From: Dama dama
Lineage: Eukaryota; Chordata; Mammalia; Artiodactyla; Cervidae
Length of the DNA: 64,000 nucleotides
NCBI RefSeq assembly: GCF_033118175.1
Contig: NC_083691.1
Location: forward strand, 62,400,001-62,464,000
Reading direction: 5' to 3'
A model generated the notes under the pieces. The model was not told the DNA's origin. It did not search any database and saw only the letters and a program-made list of their open reading frames with translations. The number at the start of each line of letters is the position of its first letter. Position 1 is the first letter of the stretch. A program made the translations under genes and the position numbers. This document shows positions 55,236-64,000 of this stretch, in pieces.

Positions 55236-55507
55236 GGCTTAGTTTCATTGAGTTAGACAAGACTGTGGTCCTGTGATCAGATTGGCTAGTTTTCTGTGAC
55301 TATGGTTTTAGTGTGTCTGCCTTCTGATGGCCCTCTTGTAACACCTACCATCTTACTTGGGTTTCTCTTACCTTGGACATAGGGTATCTCTTCACGGCTG
55401 CTCCAGCAAAGCACAGCTGCTGCTCCTTACCTTGGACGAGGGGTATCTTCTCATGGCCGCCCATCCTGACCTTGAACATGGAGTAGCTCCTCTCAGCTCT
55501 CCCAGCA

Positions 55508-56171
55508 ACACTAACTCCCAAAGCTTGCTCAAACTCATATCCATCGAGTCAGTGATGCCATCCAACCATCTCATCTTCTGTCGTCCCATTCTCCTCCTGA
55601 GTTCAATCCTTCCCAGCCTCAGGGTCTTTTCAAATGGTCAGTTCTTTGCATAAGATGGCCAAGGTACTGGAGTTTCAGCTTCAGCTTCAGTCCTTCCAAT
55701 GAATATTCAGGACTGACTTCCTTTAGGATTGACTGGTTTGATCTCCTTGCAGTCCAACGGACCTCAAGAGTCTTCTCCAATACCACAGTTCAAAGGCATC
55801 AATTTTTAAGTGCTCAGCTTTCTTTATGGTCCAACTCTCACATCCATACACAACTAATGGAAAAACTGTACCTTTAACTATATGGACCTTTGCTAGCAAA
55901 GCAATGTCTCTGCCTTTTAATATGCTGACTAGGTTGGTCATAGCTTTTCTTCCAAGGAGCAAGCATCTTTTAATTTCATGGCTGGACTCACCATCTGAAG
56001 TGATTTTGGAGCCCAGGAAAATAAAATCTGTCACTGTTTCAATTGTATCTCCATCTATTTTCCATGAAGTGATGAGGCTGGATGACATGATCTTAGTTTT
56101 TTGAATGTTGAGTTTTAAACCAGCATTTTCAACCACCTCTTTGACTTTCATCAAGAAGCTTTTCAGTCCCA
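55508..56171 (-). mobile_element. BovB internal 3' fragment lacking its last ~85 bases (5' partner of a composite insertion)
   Basis: On the minus strand it starts at TGGGACTGAAAAGCTTCTTG (after YADD) and continues through the C-terminal domain to CAAGCTTTGGGAGTTAGTG, then switches abruptly to the 5' region of the next BovB. The usual end (GGACAGGGAGGCC ... TGAACTGAA) is missing. Its variants (GAAAAGACCCTGAGGCTGGG, GGATTGAACTCAGGAGG) differ from the partner at 52.1 kb. The frame 55723-56172 is open for 149 codons to RSVGLQGDQTSQS, where it shifts. Confidence 0.92.
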
Positions 56172-56182
56172 TTTCTTAGTTT
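56172..56182. repeat. Target duplication, right copy (composite BovB)
   Basis: TTTCTTAGTTT, identical to 52093-52103. It abuts the first base of the upstream BovB fragment. Confidence 0.9.
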
Positions 56183-56925
56183 ACCCATTTAAAAATCCAA
56201 AGCTTTTCCGGTTTTCCAATAATTCCTCTCTCCTGTCTTGGTCACCATTAAACCATAATATTCACTTTGCCAGGGAATTCCATCATAAAATTACTGTTCC
56301 AACTTTCAGATCTCAAGACTCCACCCAAATATTTTTTTTTATTCCTAAAAAAACTGCACCCTTTTTAGAAGAAAAATCCATTTAAAAGTTTTTCTTTAAC
56401 CAAACACACAGCTGTTCTTTATTTAAAAAAATTTTAAAGTGAATGCTAGATGTTGTTATTTATGAGGACAATTTTCAAATCATCAGTTTTATTCTATGGT
56501 TTTATAGCTTTAAAATGGGTAATTTTAATTAAAATAAAAGGGGGAAGATCAGAGGCCTGTGACAATTCTAAAGAAGTTTTCCATATCTTATACATTTATC
56601 TGCTAAAAACAACACAGAGACCTCGATGCACCATAGAGGCTATCCTGTACAGTATAGGAAGAAAAGTGCCTGTCATTGGTCTATTTAGGTCTCATCTACA
56701 TCCTTTGACAGCATTTAAAGATATTGGCCACCTTTTTCTCCTTGAAAGTCTCCACCTACCTTGTTGACATTTCATTTTCTTTTCTCTCAGCTTTGTGTGA
56801 TATGCATCTTGTCTCCATGCTTTATTTTCAATTCTTTTTTTTTTTTTTTTGATCCAAGAAAAATACCCTTGCCCTCTGCCTGTCCTCTCTGTTTTAATGA
56901 GTTTAAGACAATTTCTTTTGTTTTT
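56183..56925. other. Unidentified AT-rich sequence
   Basis: No recognised gene or repeat; a 16-17 base T run lies at about 56835-56851. Confidence 0.45.
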
Positions 56926-57345
56926 TGTTTTGAATAGTTAATACATTCTCACGATTCAAAAATCAAAACAATAGCACACAGTATATACTGACAAGATTCC
57001 CTTTCACTTGGTCCTTATTTTTCTTGCCACCATACATGACCATCTTGATAAGTTTTGAATGTTTTTGTGCTTTTTAATATTCAAATAAATATTTGTTAAA
57101 ATACATATTCTACTTTTCCATATGTTTTTACACAAAGGATGGCACACTTTGTGTTTTTTACTTACTATATATTATTAATCTTTGTATATTACTACAGCTT
57201 TTCAATAGTTATGTAATATTTCATCTTAATGATATAGCTTTGTTTACCTAGCCACCCCCCTCCTGATGAATACTTGCTTTGTTAAAAAAAAAAAAAAAGA
57301 TAGCATATGTCAATTTGGACATGTAGGGCTGAGCCTGTAAGTTGT
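56926..57345 (-). mobile_element. Old L1M 3' UTR, antisense (probable)
   Basis: GATTCAAAAATCAAAACAAT, ACAAGATTCCCTTTCACTTG, TTGCCACCATACATGACC and CCCCTCCTGATGAATACTTG followed by an A run resemble antisense 3' ends of old L1M elements. Divergence is high. Confidence 0.5.
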
Positions 57346-60300
57346 TGGAAGTGGGATGGTTGGGATAATGTCTCTTATAAGCTTTACCTTATCACTCTTA
57401 ATAAAGTTACAGACTTCAATTCATCTCTACTATCTGGATTCATCCCTCATTTACATCTTGTACTTGAGAATCTACCCAAGCTTCTCTCTCAAATTGTCAA
57501 ATACCTTCTACACATTGTTACTTCAATGATCCGTGGACACTTCAAATTTGTCATTTATCTAGTTGAATTTATCGTTTTATTTTTTAATTCTCTAACCTGG
57601 TGCTCTTTGGTTGTTCTTTTACCTATGAAGTAATTTTTACATTAAAAAAAAAAAAAAGTGCTTTCTTTTGATCCTTTTTCTTTCCTGCCTTTCCTTAAAA
57701 TACAAACTAGTTGTTTGGTCAAATGCCCCATTCTCTTTCCAAATCTTTCTTCATTTTGCCTCCATTCTATTCTGGTACAATATGAAAATTGGAAGGTGGG
57801 TCATTTCCTAGACTCTTCATACCCTACCTTTTTCTTTATCTCAGACCTGAATTAAACAATAATGGAACAATTCTGCCTGCTGCTTCAAAAGGCAACATAA
57901 GATAAAATGTGATGACTTCACATTTAGGAAATCAGATGTCTCTTTGTTACCAGGACTTTAAAAATGAATACAAAAAAAACAAATTTCTCACCCATAGATG
58001 TTACTCAATTTAAATGACTGGTACTCAGTTGAACTTTCTGCCTTTTCAGCTTACTTTGGCTTGTGTCATCTGTTATCTTGAAAACATATTTAACTTTTGG
58101 TCATACATTTAGTGGTCACCACATGATTTCCCTGCTATAAAATGTATGAAATAATAACTGATATGTAATTAACTAGGGGATTCAAACCACAGAGCTGCTA
58201 GGTACATCTCATTTTCAGTGGGAATGCTAAACTTTCAAGGAAATCATTAGCTCTGGCCACAGCATTGGGATTGGCCTACGTTACTCTAGTTAGTTAGTTC
58301 CAAATAAACAACCTTGACTTTTGAAAAAATTCTATTAACTTTTGACAAAATTAACTTAGTTTTTAGGCAGGTAGAGCCTTTGTCCAACAACAAAGGGTTA
58401 AGCCTTAGTGGAGAATGATCTTACCTAATTTTATCTGTTTGAGACACACCCTCATATTTGTCATTTTGTAGAAGGCTTATCTGTCACAATTCTTCTACAT
58501 CACTTGCTTTTCAGAGTTAATATAGAAAACACATCTAGAGGTTACATATAAATATTTAATAACAGAATAGGTTCTTCCTGAATAAATCTTTCCACTATAC
58601 TAATCTGTAGAAGAGAACATGAAAATAACACATATATTGATCAAACAGAGATAACTAAAGAGGGATACACAATGATCAAGAATACTCTGGTTAGTGTGTA
58701 GTTATATAAGAGAGCACTAGCCATCTAAATTTGAATTTTGAGGGCAGAGCAACTCTACTGAAAGAGCTATTTTTAAAACTACAATAGGTTTTGACTTGTG
58801 ATTCAAAAATGGACACATCTGACCATAATAAGACCTCCTCAAGGAACAGGTTGTACAGTAATATACTTATTAACAACTTCCTATTTATTATTAAATATCA
58901 GAGGAACTAACTAGTTGTCAGTGGTAATGAACTCATCATGTATTTGCAGCAATTTTGACAATATAGTAGTAGGATAATCAGAGGAGGTCTGTAAATTTAT
59001 CTGCTTGTGGAGAAGTGGAGTATTTACCCATTCTGAAAAAGAACTTAAATTCAACCTCTTTCACTTTTAAAAATAAACAAACCTGAGTTATGCCATTTGG
59101 TAAAAATCAGTCATGCAAAAGGGCACATACATGATACATAGACACACACAAACACATACTGATTTATGAGTATTTTTTTTTAGGTTGACAGTTTTAAACT
59201 TAAAAACATAGCTCAAGTTATACTTTACATAAAAGTACTGATACCTCTACCACTACAGCTTGCAAATATAATTGCAAAGCAAACAATCACAAAATTGTAT
59301 ATTAGGTACACAACAAAAATATTCTAAATCAATTCTTACATTGGTAAATTATAGGGAAGAAACAATATGCCCCAATTTTTAAACAACAATGCTATGGAAA
59401 ACTGGTCATAATATGCTTGAGTTACTACCATAAGCAATAGATTTGGAGTATTATGAGTTAAACATATACTTTTTTAAGTTCTGTGAATTATGTGGAATAA
59501 TTCTGAACATTTCTGACTGAACTAGTGAATCAAAACAGAACTTGCTACATTCTCTACAAACAACAATATGGAAAATGTTTATAGAAATACAAATTCAGAA
59601 AACACTCTGCATCATTTTGGGGAATAATGATGCACTGGACAGCATTCAGTTTAATGCAAGAACCTCAACTGGGCAGTTCAAGGACATTTCTAATTTGGTA
59701 AATTTGTTTTTAACCTAAAACATGGTTTTGAAAATATTTAAGAGCCTACACTGGACATGGAATGCTATTTAACTTGAATTTATAAACTGTTTAGGGTGTA
59801 TGAGATTATGCTACAATGTACAAAATACATAGGACTTGATCTTTTGAACAATATCCTATTTTCCTTTTTTTTTTTTTTTCTGTATCTTTATTTTCTCTCT
59901 TTAAATCCTGGAAGACATGAAGCAGAATACTGTCCAACAGAAACTGTTAAGAGTAGAAAAATCTGAAAAATATTATAGTGGAAATAATATAATACAGATT
60001 ATCTATAAATGTACTGCCCAGATGAAATATAAACATTTAAATATACTTAAAATGCACATAAACACTTTTATTCATACACACAGATTTTATAAAAATCAAA
60101 ATGCATAAACTTTCTATAATTTATAAACAACATATTTTTTCCCATAACATCATATGAACTCATCTCTAATTTTCCTATCTGTTTGGTGGAAATACTATAT
60201 ATGATGTGTTACTGTGTATCTCTTAGTAACCCTATTTTGAAAGCTTGATATCAGTATGGTGAGATTATTTCAACACAGCAATGAAAAAATACTACAAACC

Positions 60301-60535
60301 AGTGCTGGAATTATTGTCCTGTTCCTTTCAAGAGGTAATGAAGTAATGGAGAAGACATTAATGATACAGGCTTTCTTTAAAATATACCATGTCTATAATG
60401 CTTATATTATGAATCCAGAGAATCAGTTGTTAAACAGCATGCTACTTATGCCTCCCACATTCCACATCCACACCATCACTGAGTATTAATAATTCTAAAA
60501 ATCATTTATTCCTTGGAAAATTAAAAGCAACATGT
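57346..60535. other. Unidentified AT-rich sequence, about 3.2 kb
   Basis: Apart from homopolymer runs (A run at about 57643-57656, T run at about 59862-59879) I recognise nothing. Frames are short (108 codons at 57307-57633 is the longest) and hydrophobic or low-complexity in composition. Confidence 0.45.
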
Positions 60536-60630
60536 CATTGAGAGCAATTTTTCATATACTTATTGGATAGTTGAATTTCTTTTCTGCGTGAAAATTTTTT
60601 CTATTGGTCCACATTTTTATTGGGGTTATA

Positions 60631-61814
60631 GATGTTCAAACTGGTTTTAGAAAAGGCAAAGGAACAAGAGATTAAATTGCCAACTTCCACTGGATCATTG
60701 AAAAAGCAAGAGAGTTCCAGAAAAACATCTATTTCTGCTCTATTGACTATGCCAAAGCTTTTGACTGTGTGGATCACAATAAACTGTGGCAAATCCTTAA
60801 AGAGATGGGAATATCAGACCACCTGACCTGCCTCTTGAGGAACCTGTATGCAGGTCAGGAAGCAACAGTCAGAACTGGACATGGAACAGACTGGTTCCAA
60901 ATAGGAAAGGAGGTACATCAAGGCTGTATATTGTCACCCTGCTTATTTAACTTACATGCAGAGTACATCATGAGCAACGCTGGGCTGGAGGAAACACAAG
61001 CTGGAAGCAAGATTGCTGGGAGAAATATCAATAACCTCAGATCTGCAGATGACACCACCCTTATGGCAGAAAGTAAAGAAGAACTAAAGAGCTTCTTGAT
61101 GAAAGTGAAAGAGGAGAGTGAAAAATCTGGCTTAAAGCTTAACATTCAGAAAACTAAGATCATGGCATCCGGTCCCATCACTTCATGGCAAATAGATGGG
61201 GAAACAATGGAAACAGTGGATGACTTTATTTTTCTGGGCTCCAAAATCACTGCAGATGGTGATTGCAGCCATGAAATTAAAAGACACTCCTTGGAAGGAA
61301 AGTTATGACCAACCCAGATAGCATATTAAAAACCAGAGACATTACTTTGTCCACAAAGGTCCATCTAGTCAAGGCTATGGTTTTTCTAGTGGTCATGTAT
61401 GGATGTGAGAGTTGGACTGTAAAGAAAGCTGAGCGCAGAAGAATTGATGCTTTTGAACTGTGGTGTTGGAGGAGACTCTTGAGAGTCCTTTGGACTGCAA
61501 GGAGATCCAATCAGTCCATCCTAAAGGAGATCAGTCCTGTGTGTTCATTGGTAGGACTGATTTTGAAGTTGAAACTCCAGTACTTTGGCCACCTGATGTG
61601 AAGAGCTGACTCATTTGAAAAGACCCTGATGCTGGGAAAGATTGAGGGCAGGAGGAGAAGGGGATGACAGAGGATGAGATGGTTGGATGGCATCACTGAC
61701 TCAATGGACATGGGTTTGGGTGGACTCTGGGAGTTGGTGATGGACAGGGAGGCCTGGCGTGCTGCAGTTCATGGGTTCGCAAAATTGGACATGACTGAGC
61801 AACTGAACTGAATG
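60631..61814 (+). mobile_element. BovB LINE, 5'-truncated within the reverse transcriptase
   Basis: It begins at GATGTTCAAACTGGTTTTAG, just before motif A, and runs to the tail GCAACTGAACTGAA. ORF2 is broken by two small shifts (near 60890 and 61290) but otherwise little decayed. The C-terminal part 61305-61601 is open for 98 codons to FGHLM, followed by TGA as in the 50.2-kb copy. Confidence 0.92.
60769..61308 (+). pseudogene. BovB reverse-transcriptase fragment with altered YADD
   Basis: 179 open codons include DHNKLWQILKEMG, LRNLYAGQEATVRTGHG, motif B HQGCILSPCLFNLHAEYI, motif C, GLKLNIQKTKIMAS and SKITADGDCSHEIKRH. Motif C reads SADDTT: the Tyr before the catalytic Asp pair is Ser (TCT at 61042-61044). 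Motif A FIDYAKAFDCVDH lies just upstream in another frame. Confidence 0.85.
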
Positions 61815-62189
61815 CTTATTTTATTAATTTGCAAGAGCTTTTTTAAAACATGGGGGATAGTAACTTCTTGTTAAAATTTGTTGAAAACATTTCTACCAGT
61901 TTACGTTGTTGCTTAACATTTATGTATTTTTGATATAATGTTTCTGCCTTTTTGAATGTGCATTTTCCTAACCCACAAGTAGTTAAATATTCATTCATCT
62001 ATCTTCTCTTATGTGGTAATCATTTCTGTGTTTAATGTCTCAGCATATCCAGAATTTTTTTTTACATATTTTCACTAATATCCATTTTTTCTAATCCAGT
62101 TTATTGACTAAGTAATTCTATCCTTGTTATTCTGTGATGTTTCTTTTTTCTTTAGCCAAATTCTTATTTTGACTAATTATAACCTTTAG

Positions 62190-62880
62190 ACAAAACTAAA
62201 CCAGTAAGAAATAGAACATATGAACAGACCAATCCCAAGCAGAAAAATCAAAACTGTAATAAAAAATCTTCCAACAAGCAAAAGTACAGGGCTAGATGGC
62301 TTCACAGGCAAATCCTACTGAAAGTTTAGGGAAGAGCTAACACCTATATTGCTCAAACTCTTCCAGAAAATTGCAGAGAAAAGAAAAGTCCTGAACTTAC
62401 TCCATGAGGTCACCATCTCCCTGATATCGAAACCAGATGAAGATGCCACAAGAAGAAGAAAATTACAGGCCAATATCACTGATGAACATACTGCAAAAAT
62501 CCTCAACAAAATCCTAGCAAACAGAAACCAATAACACATTAAAAGGATCATACACCATGATCAAGTGGGCTTTATCCTAGGGATGCAAGGATTCAATATA
62601 CACAAATCAATCAATGCTATACACCATATTAACAAATTGAAAGATAAAAACCATATGATCATCTCAATAGATGCAAAGAAAGCTTTCAACAAAATTCAAC
62701 ACCCATTTATGATTTTTAAAAAATCTCCCCAAAAATTAAGCAAAGAAGGATCACACCTCGACATTATAAAGGCCATACATGAAAAACATTGTCAGCAAAC
62801 ATTATTCTCAACAGAGAAAACTGAAAACATTTCCTCTAATATTAGGAATAAGACAAGGGTGCCCACTCTCACCACTATCA
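62190..62880 (+). pseudogene. L1 ORF2 reverse-transcriptase relic
   Basis: L1 sequence starts at AAACCAGTAAGAAATAGAAC and ends near CCCACTCTCACCACTATCA. Readable pieces are FQKIAEKRKVLNLLHEVTIS with NITDEHTAKILNKILANRNQ (62349-62534), then GFILGMQGFNIHKSINAIHH and NHMIISIDAKKAFNKIQHPF (from 62565). Motif A keeps its first Asp; the second (FDK) is Asn. Frames are broken and the YADD box is not reached. Confidence 0.85.
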
Positions 62881-63860
62881 AGATCAGATTTAGGGCTGTT
62901 TATTAGGTCTCATTGATGCAGCTACTTAATGTTAGCACACATGAAAACATTACCTTGCAACCTGCTAGGGCCAAGTCTCAGCCCTCTCTCACCACTGCAT
63001 TCTTAGTAATTCCTTCGTACTGCTTTTTTCTAATCTTAGTATCAAATTTGGCTATTAGTCTGCAAAACTACATATCCATTGGGGCTTGAATAAATTATGC
63101 TTTAAATATATTAGATTGGCATCTTTTCAATATTCAGATTATTCAAATAAGATAATGATGAACACATCTGTTTTCATTTGTCAGGTTTCACTCACCCCTT
63201 CTATACTGCTGCCACAATTATTCATTGTGTTCACTAAGGGCAGCAGTGAAAAATCAGTACCCTGTTCTCATCAGTTTTGGAGAACAGAGATTATAATTTT
63301 TTTTCATAATCATATAAGAAGTGCTTTAAGAAAAATTAAGGTGTAAAAAGTGATTGTGGGGAAAGACATTTTATTTAAATAGTATTTCTGTTATTTCTGG
63401 ATACATATACCCAAGCATAGACAAGCATGGAAATATATACATACACAGAAATTTTTTTGAGGAAAAAACTTATCATCCAGTTGGTTATTTGGAATATTTC
63501 TACGTGCACATATCTATTATCTGGTCATTTTCTAATATAACAAAGTTTCATTTGCTTTTATTGGTTTTTCTATGTCATAAGGATGACATCTATGAATAAC
63601 AGAAACGTAATTTTGTTTTCTACCATTGATTACACCTCAAATTCTTGTTTCTAATTTTCTTGCATTACCCATAATTTTCAGAAAAAACCAACAGTGGAAG
63701 CAGTGATCAAGCCTTTTTCTTCCCCTCAACAAAATCCTTTGATGAATTTATTTAGTATTTATTCATCTGTACTATGCTGTTAGCCTCAGATAGTCTTATT
63801 GGTGTTAGTTCTATACACTCAGTTCTGCTAGAATACAATTGCCTTCTTAATAGGATTTCA
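62881..63860. other. Unidentified AT-rich sequence
   Basis: No recognised gene or repeat; short frames only. Confidence 0.45.
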
Positions 63861-64000
63861 AACTCTGAATTAAATGAAACCAGAGCTCACAGAACCTTCC
63901 AGAGCCCATGCAGAAAACTCTGATTAAATGGAACCAGAACTTCACCAGAAGGCTCCAGGCTCACAGAACCTTCTGGAGTCCACACAGCAAACTCAGAATT
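63861..64000. repeat. Minisatellite-like tandem repeat running off the window
   Basis: Unit A (63861-63915) and unit B (63916-63989) both start AACTCTGA(A)TTAAATG(G/A)AACCAGA and share CTCACAGAACCTTC followed by (C/T)(A/G)GAG(C/T)CCA. Unit B carries about 20 extra bases in the middle (CACCAGAAGGCTCCAGG). A third unit starts at 63990 (AACTCAGAATT) and is cut by the window edge, so total copy number is unknown. Confidence 0.75.

Larger units (their letters stand above)
52104..55507 (-). mobile_element. BovB LINE, near full length (3' partner of a composite insertion)
   Basis: On the minus strand: part of the 5' repeat region (55.3-55.5 kb), the 97-codon upstream frame, endonuclease, linker, reverse transcriptase, C-terminal domain, and tail GCTACTGAACTG. 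ORF2 is interrupted at several points, including a stop just after the SPDGQH motif and a shift directly after YADD. The tail belongs to the variant group with GGGAGGGATTGGGGGCAGG. At 55507 its 5' end joins a second BovB sequence without any flanking DNA. Confidence 0.93.
60536..62160 (-). mobile_element. Old L1M, antisense, host of a BovB insertion
   Basis: Left of the BovB: GTGAAAATTTTTTCTATTGG and TTTTTATTGGGGTTAT. Right of it (61815 on): TGCTTATTTTATTAATTTGC, AAGAGCTTTTTTAAAACATG, TTTGATATAATGTTTCTGCC. Together they read as one antisense L1M segment. I see no duplicated target bases, so the BovB may have inserted without duplication or with a small deletion. Confidence 0.55.

Noticed and set aside
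55508..56171. Treating this BovB piece as a separate older insertion split by the 52.1-kb BovB
   Set aside because: Its missing 3' 85 bases are not found on the far side of the long BovB, and the only target duplication encloses both.
63840..64000. Possible start of a retroviral LTR
   Set aside because: No TG...CA ends, TATA box, polyadenylation signal or primer-binding site is visible; a tandem repeat explains the pattern better.
1..64000. CRISPR arrays, operons, Shine-Dalgarno sites and other prokaryotic features
   Set aside because: The window is mammalian nuclear DNA; direct repeats present are microsatellites, target duplications and retroelements.

Overview
This window reads as gene-poor ruminant (bovid-type) nuclear DNA. 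It is AT-rich and CpG-poor, has no open reading frame that looks like a host gene, and is packed with retroelements diagnostic of ruminants: BovB (RTE-clade) LINEs, the tRNA-headed Bov-tA SINEs that share both ends of BovB, an artiodactyl CHR-type SINE, and artiodactyl L1s, over an older mammalian layer of MIR, L2, L1M and a mariner MITE. BovB alone makes up roughly 23% of the window. Family names come from remembered consensus sequences, not from a database search.

Layout. 1-6.2 kb: unidentified sequence with one ancient repeat, one MIR, three Bov-tA and a short BovB tail. 6.2-13.4 kb: a decayed BovB, a CHR SINE, then an L1 5' end (8.43-9.49 and 12.97-13.37 kb) split by a near full-length BovB (9.49-12.96 kb). 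13.4-18.4 kb: a compound microsatellite, an inverted L1 fragment, two Bov-tA and a pyrimidine tract. 18.4-25 kb: a MIR and a long antisense L1M with three small insertions. 25-28.7 kb: a 2.7-kb antisense BovB inside an L1 3' UTR; it holds the longest intact reverse-transcriptase frame (260 codons). 28.7-37.4 kb: mostly unidentified sequence with L2, MIR and SINE traces. 37.4-40.2 kb: an antisense L1 holding an inverted Bov-tA pair and a short BovB. 40.3-52 kb: MIR, BovB tails, back-to-back L1M relics and a mariner MITE. 52.1-56.2 kb: a composite BovB insertion. 56.2-64 kb: old L1M, a BovB, an L1 ORF2 relic and the start of a minisatellite.

The most interesting content is the record of how BovB moved. 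(1) Every BovB insertion whose ends can be resolved, plus one clear Bov-tA, has an 11-bp target duplication. (2) The 52-56 kb insertion is two different BovB sequences joined head to tail inside a single duplication, as expected from template jumping. (3) The 9.5-kb BovB carries a 90-bp L1 patch joined to a BovB tail at exactly the junction created by a separate insertion at 40.0 kb, so it copied or recombined with an L1-BovB chimera. (4) In both near full-length BovBs a 97-codon upstream frame is separated from the endonuclease frame only by one in-frame TGA, and the conserved endonuclease Asn lies before the first downstream ATG. (5) The L1 at 14.7-15.2 kb has the layout of a twin-priming inversion.

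No host exon, RNA gene, CRISPR array or retroviral LTR could be supported.
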